Shown: positions 8,861 through 17,323, numbered from the stretch's first letter. The stretch: DNA of 49,762 nt from Pseudooceanicola batsensis HTCC2597 (GCF_000152725.1 NZ_CH724131.1:2919406-2969167), one strand, 5' to 3'. Notes: a model not told the origin generated them from the sequence alone. Program-made: numbers and translations.

Positions 8861-10209
8861 ACCGACCCGATGGCCGTGTCTAGCGCCTCGATGATGGTCC
8901 GGACCTCGGCCTCGGTGATGATCAGGGGCGGCGACATGAGAAGGTTCGGCGGCGCCGGACGCACCATCGCACCCGCCTCGTAGACCCTGGAGTGGATGGT
9001 CTTGACCGTGGCCGCGTCCATCGGCGTCTTCTTCGCCCGGTCGGTCACGAACTCGATCGCCGTCATCAGGCCGTGGCCGCCGCGCACATCGCCGATGATG
9101 TCGTATTTCTCCTTGAGGCCAAGCAGCCCCTGGTAGAGCTGGGTCCCGCGTGCGGCGGCATTGGTCCGGGTGTCCAGCCGCAGGGTCTCGGACAGGCAGG
9201 CGGTCACCGCCGCAGCGCCGACCGGGTGTGCCGAGTAGGTATAGCCGTGCCAGATCGCCGCCGCGCCGCTGGTGTCCTTCTCGAAGACCTCGGCCACCTC
9301 TTCCGAAATCAGCGCCGCGCCGACCGGGAAATAGGCCGAGGTGATGCCCTTGGCCACCGACATCATGTCCGGCCTGACGCCCCAGTGGCGCGACCCGGTC
9401 CAGTCGCCGGTACGGCCGAAGCCGCAGATCACCTCGTCCGCGATCATCAGGATGCCGTAGCGCGTGCAGATCTCGCGCATCAGGCCCATGAAGGTCGGGT
9501 CCGGCACGATCACGCCGCCGGCGCCGAGGATCGGCTCCATAATGAAGGCGGCGATCGTTTCGGGCCCCTGGAACTCGATCTCGTCCACCATCTCGGCGGC
9601 GATCTTCCGCGCCAGCGCCGCCGGATCGGCCTCGTCATAGGGGTTGCGGTAGGCATGGGGCGCGGTCAGGTGGAAGCAGCCCGGCAGCAGCGGCTCGTAC
9701 CCGATGCGGAAGCGGTTGTTGCCGTTGACGCTGGCGCCGCCGAAATGCGTACCGTGATAGCCTTTCTTCAGCGACAGGAACTTGGTCCGCGTTGGTGCGC
9801 CCTTCACCTGGTGGTACTGCCGCGCGAGCCGCAGGCAGGTGTCGACCGAATCCGACCCGCCGGAGGTGAAGAAGACCCGACCGATCCCGTCTTCGGCAAA
9901 GAATTCCTGCACCGCCACCGAGGCCTCGATGGCCGACGGATTGGTGCACCCGGCGAAGGCGGAATAATACGGCAGCTCGTGAAGCTGCTTCGCGATCGCC
10001 TCTTTCACCGCGTCGTTCGAATAGCCGAGGTTCGCGCACCACAGCCCGCCGACCCCGTCGACGGTCTCGTGCCCGTCGATATCCCGGATCCGCGACCCCG
10101 AGGCCGACGAGATGATGACCGGCGGGTTGGCCATGCTGTCGCCGGGCGCCCCCATCGGATGCCAGAGCGCCCGGGCGTTGTGTTCTTTCAGGAAATTGTC
10201 GTCTTTCAT
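8857..10209 (-). CDS. Class III PLP-dependent aminotransferase (omega-aminotransferase type)
   Basis: A 450-residue fold-type I aminotransferase of class III. Landmarks are DGVGGLWCANLGY (Trp57), the phosphate-binding FFTSGGSDSVDT (about 113-124), IADEVICGFGRTGDW (PLP-binding Asp258) and SVAKGITSAYFP (Schiff-base Lys287). The ATG at 10209 has a near-perfect Shine-Dalgarno (GGAGGTGAT). The gene follows the ureide genes on the same strand after 99 bp, and its stop overlaps the start of the glycosyltransferase-like gene. The amino donor cannot be told from sequence: beta-alanine, taurine, putrescine and GABA types look alike at this level. A role with glyoxylate as amino acceptor is a guess from the neighbours. 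Confidence 0.88.
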   Translation of the reverse strand: MKDDNFLKEHNARALWHPMGAPGDSMANPPVIISSASGSRIRDIDGHETVDGVGGLWCANLGYSNDAVKEAIAKQLHELPYYSAFAGCTNPSAIEASVAVQEFFAEDGIGRVFFTSGGSDSVDTCLRLARQYHQVKGAPTRTKFLSLKKGYHGTHFGGASVNGNNRFRIGYEPLLPGCFHLTAPHAYRNPYDEADPAALARKIAAEMVDEIEFQGPETIAAFIMEPILGAGGVIVPDPTFMGLMREICTRYGILMIADEVICGFGRTGDWTGSRHWGVRPDMMSVAKGITSAYFPVGAALISEEVAEVFEKDTSGAAAIWHGYTYSAHPVGAAAVTACLSETLRLDTRTNAAARGTQLYQGLLGLKEKYDIIGDVRGGHGLMTAIEFVTDRAKKTPMDAATVKTIHSRVYEAGAMVRPAPPNLLMSPPLIITEAEVRTIIEALDTAIGSV

Positions 10210-10282
10210 GGCATCACCTCCGTGTCCCGCGTGCGAGGCTACGCCCTTCGCCACCCTTGTCCAGATCTGGTTCCTCGTTCCC

Positions 10283-10310
10283 GGCCCGGCCAAGGTGAGG
10301 GGGCCGGGTC
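10283..10310 (-). terminator. Hairpin at the allA stop, before the aminotransferase gene
   Basis: GGCCCGGCC at 10283-10291 and GGCCGGGTC at 10302-10310 can form a 9-bp stem (one G-U pair) with a 10-base loop overlapping the allA stop codon. There is no T-run on the minus strand, so it may be a partial terminator or an mRNA 3'-protecting hairpin rather than a full stop. Confidence 0.3.
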
Positions 10311-10794
10311 AGACATCGACGACGACGGGCGCCTCCAGGTGGTGTTCCTCGAGGTTGGCACTGGCGCCGATGCGGTCGACAACCGCGAAGAGACCGGGTG
10401 CGGCCAGCGGTGTGAGCACGCCGTGCCAGACCTTGCGAAGCAGGTTGATCGCCTGGCCCGGTTGCGGAAGAAAGGCCTCCGGTGTGCCGGGGCGGCCGGC
10501 CTCGTCCGGCGCCACGACAACCAGCCAGGGCGATTCGCTCATCGGGATGAAGGCCTGCGAGCCCTCGGGATGCCGCTCAAGCATGGCGACCGTGCAGGGC
10601 AGGGCCCGCGGCTCGGCATGGAAGAGGCTGATCCCGGCCCGTCCGTCGCCGCCGAACTCCAGGCGCGCCCGGTCGTGATACCGTTCGCATCGGCCCTCGT
10701 TGATCAGCCGGAACGCGCCCTCGGTTTCGAGGACGTCGCCATAGGCGCGAAAGGCGTCTGCCGTCAGCGGCCGCGCCCGGATCACCCGCGCCAC
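10309..10794 (-). CDS. allA: Ureidoglycolate lyase
   Basis: AllA splits (S)-ureidoglycolate into glyoxylate and urea, the last step of the allantoate branch that uses allantoicase. The 161 residues match the family length of about 160-170. Typical segments are LTADAFRAYGDVLE near the N-terminus, ISLFHAEPRALPCTVAMLERHPEGSQ in the middle (cupin-like core with conserved His and Glu), and NLLRKVWHGVL followed by FAVVDR near the end. The start is GTG 10794, inside the end of the allantoicase gene (13-base overlap), so the two are probably translationally coupled. Pairing with allantoicase strongly supports the call. Confidence 0.93.
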   Translation of the reverse strand: MARVIRARPLTADAFRAYGDVLETEGAFRLINEGRCERYHDRARLEFGGDGRAGISLFHAEPRALPCTVAMLERHPEGSQAFIPMSESPWLVVVAPDEAGRPGTPEAFLPQPGQAINLLRKVWHGVLTPLAAPGLFAVVDRIGASANLEEHHLEAPVVVDV

Positions 10795-11810
10795 GCCGGC
10801 CGCCCGAAGAGCCGCAGCCGCGAGACGCCGCCGTCGGGATGGATGTTGAACCGAACATGCGTGACCGGTCCGATGTCGATCACCTCGTCGGTGAATTCGT
10901 GGATCGTGTCGCCTTGCAGCTTCTGGCGCGGCAGCAGTTCCTCCCAGAACATCGACGATGTCACGAGAGCATCCGTCAGCCCGTCGCCGAACTCCGAGAG
11001 ATCCGCCGCACGAAAGGAACAGCTGTCGGGAAAGTTGCCCTTGAACAGGTGGGTGTCCACGACGACGCGGTCGATCCTCCCCCGCGCGCCCAGGGCCACG
11101 ACCATCCAGTCGTATCCCGGCTCGCGCCGGCGCCGGGTTTCCCAGCCATCGGCCATGGTCACGCCGCGCCCGGGCGACAGAAGCCGGCGGAAATCGCCGT
11201 AATGCGCATCGGAAAAGGCCAGGACGCGGCCGCCGTTCAGCGCGGCGGCAAGGTCGATCTCGTCCTGCCCGTGGTTCGACGGGTCAAGTTCGGGAACGCC
11301 GTAGGCCCGCAGCCGGGCAATTCCGCCGTCGGGATAGATATGGATCCGCAGATGGGTCCAGAGCTCGTAGCTCTTGCAGGGAAAATAGTGATGACTGCTG
11401 GGGCCGAGCGGCGCGTTGGGAAGGATTTCGACCCAATTCTGATCTGCGCCCGGTTCGCCCTGCGGGCAGGTGCAGGCCTCGATCCGCACGGCCGGGGCGA
11501 AGTTGCCGGTGAAATGCGACGTGTCGACGTCGAACCCCAGCAGCCGCCCCGCCGCCGCAAGCCGGATCACCGCGTGGTCATGCCCGCTCCCGCGGCGGCG
11601 GCGGGTTTCCCAGCCGTCCATCCACTTGCCGTGGTCGTCGAACCGGTCGGGGTAGAAGATCGCCGGACCGTCGTCCAGCATCCGCTCGAGCGGCGCGAAG
11701 AATTCGTCGGTCGCGGAAATCGCCTTTGCCCCCAGCCCCGCCGAGGCGAGGTTGATGCCGCTGCGCACGAAGAGGGGAACGTCGGGGTCGAATGTGTCGA
11801 TTGTCGTCAT
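10782..11810 (-). CDS. alc: Allantoicase
   Basis: Allantoicase hydrolyses allantoate to (S)-ureidoglycolate and urea. The 342-residue protein shows the internal duplication of the family: WMDGWETRRRRGSGHDHAVI at about 60-80 is echoed by MADGWETRRRREPGYDWMVV in the second half, and FDVDTSHFTGNFAP by VVVDTHLFKGNFPD. Each half is a jelly-roll-like domain. The ATG at 11810 (MTTIDTFDPDVPLF) fits homologues; the open frame extends upstream without similarity. It lies 178 bp after puuE-uraD on the same strand, and that gap holds no gene I can see. It overlaps allA, its pathway successor. Confidence 0.94.
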   Translation of the reverse strand: MTTIDTFDPDVPLFVRSGINLASAGLGAKAISATDEFFAPLERMLDDGPAIFYPDRFDDHGKWMDGWETRRRRGSGHDHAVIRLAAAGRLLGFDVDTSHFTGNFAPAVRIEACTCPQGEPGADQNWVEILPNAPLGPSSHHYFPCKSYELWTHLRIHIYPDGGIARLRAYGVPELDPSNHGQDEIDLAAALNGGRVLAFSDAHYGDFRRLLSPGRGVTMADGWETRRRREPGYDWMVVALGARGRIDRVVVDTHLFKGNFPDSCSFRAADLSEFGDGLTDALVTSSMFWEELLPRQKLQGDTIHEFTDEVIDIGPVTHVRFNIHPDGGVSRLRLFGRPAWRG

Positions 11811-11988
11811 CTGGTGTCCGGCAATATGTCCGCCGGGCGGTGCCACGCGAAGCGGTCGACCTGCCGGCGGCTGGGGAAAGAGATCTGGAACGCATCGCAT
11901 CGCCCGTCGGATGCGCGCACGGTCGTACTGGTACTCCAGATTTCCGCTGTTGGAAAGATCGCGCCCGTCCGGCCCGGGCGCGCCTGTC

Positions 11989-13416
11989 CTAGCCGTCGGG
12001 CAGCAGCGCCGCCAGCCGGTGGTAGGCGATGCGCTCGACCTGGTGGCAGGCCTCCCGGAACTCGGCGGCGGTGTCCTGCGAGACGCGCGCGCGGAAGGCG
12101 CTGAGGATCGAGGCCTTGGTATGGTCCTTCACCGCGATGATGAACGGGAATCCGTGCTTTCCGGTGTAGTCCCTGTTGAGCGCCTCGAAGGTGCGGCGCT
12201 CCGCGTCGGTCAGCGCGTCCAGCCCGGCCGAGGCCTGCTCGGCGGTGCTTTCCTCCGTCAGCCGGCGGGCCGCCGCCAGCTTGCCGGCGAGGTCGGGATG
12301 GGCCCTGAGCACGCCCAGCCGCTCCGCGTCGCTGGCCGAGCGGAAGACGCGGGCCAGCGCGTTGGCAAGGCCCCGCGCCCGGTCGTGCGCGGGCCCCAGT
12401 TCCAGGCCGAAGGCGCGTTCGGCGATCCAGGCGGAGTGTTCGTAGATCCCGCCGAAGGCCTCGACGAACTCCGCCCGCTCCATGCGCGACGGGACCAGCG
12501 TGGTCCGTCGCGGGGGATGCGTGCGGGCCCAGTGGCGGGCGATATCGAGACGGCGCGGAAACCAGACCCCGTCATGCGATGCGGCGTAATCGAGGAACCG
12601 CCGCAGCCCTTCGATCCTGCCGGGCCGTCCCAGCAGGCGGCAATGCATCCCCACCGACATCATTTTGGCCGCACCCTCCTGGCCTTCGCGGTAGAGGGCG
12701 TCGAAACTTTCCTTGAGGTAGGTGAAGAACTCCTCTCCGGTCGAAAAGCCCGCAGGCACGGCGAAACGCATGTCGTTGGCGTCCATCGTGTAGGGAATGA
12801 CCAGCTGGTGCCGGTCCGTCCCCTCGACCGCCCGCCAGTAGGGCAGGTCGTCGTCGATCGTGTCGCTGATCCAGTCGAACCCCGTCTCGGACGCCAGGCG
12901 CACGGTGTTCATCGAACAGCGCCCCGTGTACCAGCCCGTCGGCCGGAGACCCGTCACCTCGGCATGAAGGCGGACGGCTTCCTGCATCTGCGCGCGCTCC
13001 TCGGCCTCGTCCATGTCCCTGTGCTCGATCCATTTCAGCCCGTGCGAGGCGATCTCCCACCCCGCCTCCTGCATCGCCCAGACCTGCTCGGGGCTGCGGG
13101 CCAGTGCCGTCGCGACGCCGTAGACGGTCAGCGGGATCCCGGCCCGGGTGAACAGCCGGTGCAGCCGCCAGAACCCGGCCCGCGCGCCGTATTCATAGAC
13201 CGACTCCATGTTCCAGTGGCGCTGCCCGGGCCACGGGGCCGCGCCGATGATCTCGGACAGGAAGGCCTCGGACGCCGGGTCGCCGTGCAGGATGTTGTTC
13301 TCGCCGCCCTCCTCGTAGTTCAGCACGAAGGACACCGCGATCTTCGCGCCGCCGGGCCAGTCGGCATCGGGGGGTGTCGGGCCATAGCCGATCAGGTCGC
13401 GGGGATAGCGGGTCAT
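11989..13416 (-). CDS. puuE-uraD: Fused allantoinase (PuuE type) and OHCU decarboxylase (UraD)
   Basis: A 475-residue two-domain enzyme. Residues 1-305 are a metal-independent allantoinase of the polysaccharide-deacetylase fold (PuuE), with VSFVLNYEEGGENN, EIASHGLKW, TGWYTGRCSMNT and SVGMHCRLLGRPGR. Residues about 313-475 are 2-oxo-4-hydroxy-4-carboxy-5-ureidoimidazoline decarboxylase, with RAHPDLAGKLA (catalytic His373), TAEQASAGLD and KHGFPFIIAVK. The fusion joins two consecutive steps: OHCU to (S)-allantoin, then allantoin to allantoate. The ATG at 13416 has AAGGAGG eight bases upstream. It is divergent from uraH, which makes OHCU, across 76 bp, so a shared control region is likely. The two domain calls are firm. 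Confidence 0.95.
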   Translation of the reverse strand: MTRYPRDLIGYGPTPPDADWPGGAKIAVSFVLNYEEGGENNILHGDPASEAFLSEIIGAAPWPGQRHWNMESVYEYGARAGFWRLHRLFTRAGIPLTVYGVATALARSPEQVWAMQEAGWEIASHGLKWIEHRDMDEAEERAQMQEAVRLHAEVTGLRPTGWYTGRCSMNTVRLASETGFDWISDTIDDDLPYWRAVEGTDRHQLVIPYTMDANDMRFAVPAGFSTGEEFFTYLKESFDALYREGQEGAAKMMSVGMHCRLLGRPGRIEGLRRFLDYAASHDGVWFPRRLDIARHWARTHPPRRTTLVPSRMERAEFVEAFGGIYEHSAWIAERAFGLELGPAHDRARGLANALARVFRSASDAERLGVLRAHPDLAGKLAAARRLTEESTAEQASAGLDALTDAERRTFEALNRDYTGKHGFPFIIAVKDHTKASILSAFRARVSQDTAAEFREACHQVERIAYHRLAALLPDG

Positions 13417-13492
13417 GGTCTTGCCTCCTTCGACGGCGCGCGGCAATCTCACGGGGCAAACCCGGTGATTTCAAGCCCGAAACGGAGACCGC

Positions 13493-13852
13493 ATGGCCAA
13501 AGGCTATCTGACCACCCATGTCCTGGACACCGCCCGGGGCGTTCCGGCCGCCGGCATCGGTATCGTGCTGTACCGGCTTTCGGGACAGGCCCGCGACAGG
13601 CTGGCGGAAATGCGGACCAATTCGGACGGGCGCACCGACAGCCCGATCCTGCCGGCGGATGCCTTCGAAACGGGCACCTACGAGCTGGTTTTCGCGGCCG
13701 GGGATTATCTGCGCGCCACCGGTCAGGCCGCGGACGAGCCGCTGTTTCTGGACGAGGTGCCGATCCGGTTCGGCATCTCCGACGCCGGGGCCCACTACCA
13801 TGTGCCGCTGCTGCTCTCGCCGCACGGCATGTCGACCTATCGCGGAAGCTGA
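13493..13852 (+). CDS. uraH: 5-hydroxyisourate hydrolase (transthyretin-like)
   Basis: HIU hydrolase converts 5-hydroxyisourate, the product of urate oxidation, to OHCU. The 119 residues match the family. The active-site set is visible: His9 in THVLDT, Arg47 in NSDGRTD, His103 in YHVPLLLSP, and the signature C-terminus YRGS. No signal peptide, so it should be cytosolic. It is divergently transcribed from puuE-uraD, its pathway successor. A hairpin lies 20 bp after the stop, though its T-run favours the opposite gene. Urate oxidase is not in the window. Confidence 0.96.
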   Translation: MAKGYLTTHVLDTARGVPAAGIGIVLYRLSGQARDRLAEMRTNSDGRTDSPILPADAFETGTYELVFAAGDYLRATGQAADEPLFLDEVPIRFGISDAGAHYHVPLLLSPHGMSTYRGS

Positions 13853-13866
13853 CCGCCGCGCCCACG

Positions 13867-13891
13867 AAAAAAGCCCGCCGGTTCGGCGGGC
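13867..13891 (-). terminator. Rho-independent terminator of the OmpA-type gene
   Basis: GCCCGCCG (13873-13880) and CGGCGGGC (13884-13891) form a perfect 8-bp stem with a 3-base loop. On the minus strand it is followed by six T (A-run 13867-13872), the classical intrinsic-terminator pattern, just after the minus-strand OmpA-type gene. It lies between convergent genes and may also slow plus-strand transcription from uraH. Confidence 0.8.
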
Positions 13892-13915
13892 CCTGGTCCT
13901 TCGATCCGCGGCGGA

Positions 13916-14596
13916 TCAGGTCGTCGGCAGGATGACGATGTCGACCCGGCGGTTCAGCTGCCGGCCCTCGGGGGTGAGGTTCGTCGCGCGCGGCTGGTCC
14001 TCGCCCCGCCCGAACGACTGGATGCGCCCGGCCGAGACACCGCTGTTGATCAGCACGTTCGCCACCGCGCTCGCCCGACGGGCCGAAAGCTGCTGGTTGT
14101 AGGCCGCGTCGCCCGTGTTGTCGGTATGGCCGACGACCTGCACCGTCGTGCGCGGGTATTCGTTCAGGCTGCGCGCCACGGTGACGAGGTCGGTGGTCAG
14201 GTCGGGCCGCAGCGAGGCGCTGTCCGTCGCGAAGAGGATGTCCTGCGGCATGGTCACCACCAGCCGGTCCCCGGTGTTCACGATCTGGACATTGCTGCCC
14301 AGTTCGCTGCGCAGCGCGGCCTCCTGCCGGTCGAGGTAGTCGCCATAGGCCGCCCCGGCGAGGGCGCCCGCGACGCCGCCGATCAGCGCGCCCTTCTTGC
14401 TGTCCCGGGACAGCGCGGCCCCGGCGATCGCGCCGAGCGCGGCGCCGCCCGCCGCTCCGGTGCGGGTGTTCTGACGCCCGTCGTTCGGGTCGATCTCGGT
14501 GCACGCTGCGCTGAAAATCAGGGTCGCGGCGCTCAGGGCGAGCAGCGGGCGGGTGAACGGGCCACGGCGCGTGGCGGCGGGAACAGTGCGGATCAT
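13916..14596 (-). CDS. OmpA-family lipoprotein with glycine-zipper segment
   Basis: A 226-residue envelope lipoprotein. Residues 1-31 form a lipoprotein signal ending in FSAAC (lipidated Cys32). Residues about 47-85 are a Gly/Ala-rich zipper (GAAGGAALGAIAGAAL, LIGGVAGALAGAAYGDY). The C-terminal 115-226 is an OmpA-like peptidoglycan-binding domain (VVGHTDNTGDAAYNQQLSARRA, with Asp159 and Arg173/174). The ATG at 14596 follows GAGGTTCTTG; a longer frame from 14665 lacks a ribosome site and would place the signal internally. It probably anchors the outer membrane to peptidoglycan. A strong terminator follows it. Confidence 0.9.
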   Translation of the reverse strand: MIRTVPAATRRGPFTRPLLALSAATLIFSAACTEIDPNDGRQNTRTGAAGGAALGAIAGAALSRDSKKGALIGGVAGALAGAAYGDYLDRQEAALRSELGSNVQIVNTGDRLVVTMPQDILFATDSASLRPDLTTDLVTVARSLNEYPRTTVQVVGHTDNTGDAAYNQQLSARRASAVANVLINSGVSAGRIQSFGRGEDQPRATNLTPEGRQLNRRVDIVILPTT

Positions 14597-14630
14597 CAAG
14601 AACCTCGGTTGGTCATTCTTACGGAGTCGC

Positions 14631-14659
14631 AGCAATGTACATTCCTGCGGTCTAGTCAA
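14631..14659 (-). promoter_or_regulatory. Possible promoter of the OmpA-type lipoprotein gene
   Basis: Reading the minus strand, TTGACT (14659-14654) is a good -35 match. The -10 at the expected 17-bp spacing (ATTGCT, 14636-14631) is poor, and a better-looking TACATT would be at only 14 bp. The position, about 35-60 bp before the ATG at 14596, is plausible. Low confidence. Confidence 0.25.
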
Positions 14660-14698
14660 AACCATTCGAACGGCGGAAAGGTTCCGGCGCCGATCCGC

Positions 14699-15550
14699 CT
14701 ATTCCGCGGCGACCCGTTCGGCCCGTGCGGATTCCCAGGCCAGCATGGCCCGCTTGACCGGCAGTCCCCAGTGATACCCGCCCAGCCCGCCGGTCGCCCG
14801 GATGGCGCGGTGGCACGGGATCAGCCAGGCCACCGGGTTGCGGCCGACCGCCGTGCCGACGGCGCGGGCGGCTTTGGGCGCGCCGACGCGGCGGGCGATC
14901 TCGCCATAGGTCGCAACCTCGCCCGAGGGGATGCGCAGCAGCGCCTCCCAGACCTTGATCTGGAACGGTGCGCCGATCACGTGCAGCGGCGCCGCGCCGG
15001 TCTGCCCGAACGCGGCCTCGGCCCATGGCGCGACGGCGCCCGCATCCTCGACGAACCGCGCCCCGGGCCAGCGCCCCGTGAGATCAGCCCAGACCGCGTC
15101 GCGCCCGATCTCCTCGGAAAATCCGATCCCGCTCAGACCGCGTTCCGTACCTGCGACCAGAGCCTCGCCGAAGGGGCTGTCGAGCCAGCCGTAGCGCATG
15201 ACCAGCCCCGCGCCGCCGCCCGCGTAATCGCCGGGGGTCATCGCCTCCCATCTGACAAAGAGGTCGTGCAGCCGCCCGCCGCCCGAGAGACCCGCGGCGG
15301 CGGCCGTGTCCATGACCGGCACCCGGTTCTCCAGCAGCGCCTTGGCATGTCCGAGCGCCAGGTACTGCTGGAACCGCTTCGGGCTGACCCCCGCCCAGGT
15401 CGAGAAGACGCGCTGAAAATGCGCCGGGCTCATGCCCATGCGCCCCGCGAGCGCCTCGAGCGACAGGGCGCCCTCTGCCGCGTCGATCTCTTCGATCGCG
15501 CGGCGGATCACGTTGTAATGGTAGCCTCGGGTCACGTCTGATTGCGGCAT
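14699..15550 (-). CDS. Ada-like protein: AraC-type DNA-binding domain plus O6-alkylguanine alkyltransferase
   Basis: A 283-residue protein with an AraC-type helix-turn-helix pair at about 10-110 (LEALAGRMGMSPAHFQRVF, GVSPKRFQQYLALGHAKALL) and a methylated-DNA-protein cysteine methyltransferase domain at about 120-280. The suicide-acceptor Cys246 lies in WLIPCHRAI, with the DNA-recognition region EVATYGEIARRVGAPKAARA before it. The N-terminal zinc/methylphosphotriester domain of E. coli Ada is absent. The ATG at 15550 has AAAGGA upstream. It is divergent from nth, another repair gene, across 148 bp. It should demethylate O6-methylguanine; whether it also senses damage and controls transcription is open. 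Confidence 0.92.
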   Translation of the reverse strand: MPQSDVTRGYHYNVIRRAIEEIDAAEGALSLEALAGRMGMSPAHFQRVFSTWAGVSPKRFQQYLALGHAKALLENRVPVMDTAAAAGLSGGGRLHDLFVRWEAMTPGDYAGGGAGLVMRYGWLDSPFGEALVAGTERGLSGIGFSEEIGRDAVWADLTGRWPGARFVEDAGAVAPWAEAAFGQTGAAPLHVIGAPFQIKVWEALLRIPSGEVATYGEIARRVGAPKAARAVGTAVGRNPVAWLIPCHRAIRATGGLGGYHWGLPVKRAMLAWESARAERVAAE

Positions 15551-15698
15551 GGCATCGGTCCTTTCACTGCCCAATCTACGACCGCCGGCGCCGTCAGGCG
15601 ACCCGGAACCTGCGCCAAGCGCGCCGAACCGGGCGCCGATGGCCGGCCGGCGGCGGAAACCCGTTGCGCCCTGCGGATCTCGTGGCCATAACCGCCCC

Positions 15699-16343
15699 AT
15701 GGCCAAGCAACTGCCTTATCCGGTTCTGAAAGAGATCTTCGACCGCTTCCAGGCGGCCGACCCCGAACCGAAGGGTGAACTCGAGCATGTGAACGCCTAC
15801 ACGCTCGTCGTGGCCGTGGCCCTCTCGGCCCAGGCGACGGATGCGGGCGTGAACAAGGCCACGCGCGGGCTCTTCCAGGTCGCCGACACGCCGCAGAAGA
15901 TGCTCGCCCTCGGCGAAGAGGGGGTGATCGAGCATATCAAGACGATCGGTCTCTACCGCAACAAGGCGAAGAACGTCATCAAGCTGTCCCGCATCCTGGT
16001 GGACGACTACGGCGGCGAGGTGCCGTCCTCCCGCGCGGCGCTTCAGGCGCTGCCCGGTGTGGGGCGCAAGACCGCGAATGTGGTGCTCAACATGTGGTGG
16101 GGGCACCCCGCCCAGGCGGTCGATACCCACATCTTCCGCGTCGGCAACCGCACCGGCATCGCGCCGGGCAAGGACGTCAACGTCGTCGAGCGCGCCATCG
16201 AGGATCACGTTCCCGCCGAATATCAGCGCCACGTTCATCACTGGCTGATCCTGCACGGCCGTTACACCTGCGTGGCCCGGAAACCCAGATGCGCGGCCTG
16301 TATCATCCGCGACCTCTGCGAATACGAGGAGAAGACCCTGTGA
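15699..16343 (+). CDS. nth: Endonuclease III
   Basis: Nth is a base-excision-repair DNA glycosylase and AP lyase for oxidised pyrimidines. The 214-residue protein has the helix-hairpin-helix ALPGVGRKTANVVLN with catalytic Lys124, the catalytic Asp142 in AVDTHIFR, and the four [4Fe-4S] cysteines spaced C-x6-C-x2-C-x5-C (191, 198, 201, 207). I chose the ATG at 15699 (MAKQLPYPVLKEIF) by homology; the frame is open back to 15549 without similarity. Its TGA overlaps the GTG of the PfkB kinase gene (GTGA), so the two form an operon. Confidence 0.96.
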   Translation: MAKQLPYPVLKEIFDRFQAADPEPKGELEHVNAYTLVVAVALSAQATDAGVNKATRGLFQVADTPQKMLALGEEGVIEHIKTIGLYRNKAKNVIKLSRILVDDYGGEVPSSRAALQALPGVGRKTANVVLNMWWGHPAQAVDTHIFRVGNRTGIAPGKDVNVVERAIEDHVPAEYQRHVHHWLILHGRYTCVARKPRCAACIIRDLCEYEEKTL

Positions 16344-17323
16344 AATACGACGTGATCGGCATCGGCAACGCGGTGATGGATCTGATCGCCCCGGTCGAGG
16401 ACAGCTTCCTGACCGAAATGGGCATCCAGAAGGGCATCATGCAGCTGATCGAGCTGGAGCGGTCCGAAATGCTTCATGCCGCGCTTCCGGATTACCGCCG
16501 CATCCCGGGCGGATCTGTGGCCAACACGATGGCGGGCCTCGGCAATCTCGGCCTGTCGACGGCCTTCATCGGCAAGGTCCGCGACGACGAGGTCGGCCGT
16601 GCCTATGTCGAGGAAACCCGCGCCGCAGGCACCGACTGCCCGAACAAGCCGGTCGCTGACGGCGACCTGCCCTCCTCGCGCTCGATGATCCTGGTCTCGA
16701 AGGACGGCGAACGGTCGATGAACACCTACCTGGGCATTTCCTCCGAGGTCGGGCCGGACGACGTCCCCGAGGAGGTCTGCAACCAGGCCCGCGTCCTGTT
16801 CCTCGAGGGCTATCTCTACGACAAGGACAAGGGCAAGCAGGCCTTCGAGACCGCCGCGCGGCTGACGCGGTCGGCCGGGGGGCAGGCCGGCATCGCGCTC
16901 TCCGATCCGTTCTGCGTCGACCGGCACCGCGGCGACTTTCGCAAGCTGGTGAAGGAACTGGACTACGTGATCGGCAACGAACACGAATGGATGTCGCTCT
17001 ACCAGACCGAGGACCTGTCCGCCGCCCTCGAGCAGGCCTCCGGCGACAGCGGCCTGATCGTCTGCACGCGCTCGGGCGAGGATGTCGTTCTCGTGCGCGG
17101 CAGCGAACAGGCCATCGCCCCGGTCCGCGAGATCACCCCCGTGGACGCCACCGGCGCGGGCGACCAGTTCGCCGCCGGCTTCCTCTTCGGCCTTGCCCGG
17201 GGCGCGGACCTTGCCACCGCCGGCCGCATGGGCTGTGTTGCCGCGGCCGAGGTCATCTCGCACTACGGCGCCCGCCCCGAAGCCGACCTCAAGGACCTGT
17301 TCCGCAAGGAGGGGCTGATCTGA
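16340..17323 (+). CDS. PfkB-family kinase, adenosine-kinase-like
   Basis: A 327-residue ribokinase/PfkB-family enzyme. The first PfkB motif region is RRIPGGSVANTMAGLGNLG (about 53-71), and the second carries DATGAGDQFAAGFLFGL with the anion hole and catalytic base Asp275. The N-terminus (VIGIGNAVMDLIAPV) resembles adenosine-kinase-type members annotated in alphaproteobacteria. The start is GTG 16340, overlapping the nth stop, with GAGGAGAAG upstream. It lies 69 bp before AMP nucleosidase, which fits a purine-salvage role: adenosine to AMP, then AMP to adenine. Other sugar-kinase specificities cannot be excluded. Confidence 0.85.
   Translation: MKYDVIGIGNAVMDLIAPVEDSFLTEMGIQKGIMQLIELERSEMLHAALPDYRRIPGGSVANTMAGLGNLGLSTAFIGKVRDDEVGRAYVEETRAAGTDCPNKPVADGDLPSSRSMILVSKDGERSMNTYLGISSEVGPDDVPEEVCNQARVLFLEGYLYDKDKGKQAFETAARLTRSAGGQAGIALSDPFCVDRHRGDFRKLVKELDYVIGNEHEWMSLYQTEDLSAALEQASGDSGLIVCTRSGEDVVLVRGSEQAIAPVREITPVDATGAGDQFAAGFLFGLARGADLATAGRMGCVAAAEVISHYGARPEADLKDLFRKEGLI

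Noticed and set aside
8992..13935. Long plus-strand open frames (8992-11202 and 11752-13935) opposite the ureide and aminotransferase genes
   Set aside because: They run antisense across several verified genes, lack recognisable domains and have shadow-like composition.
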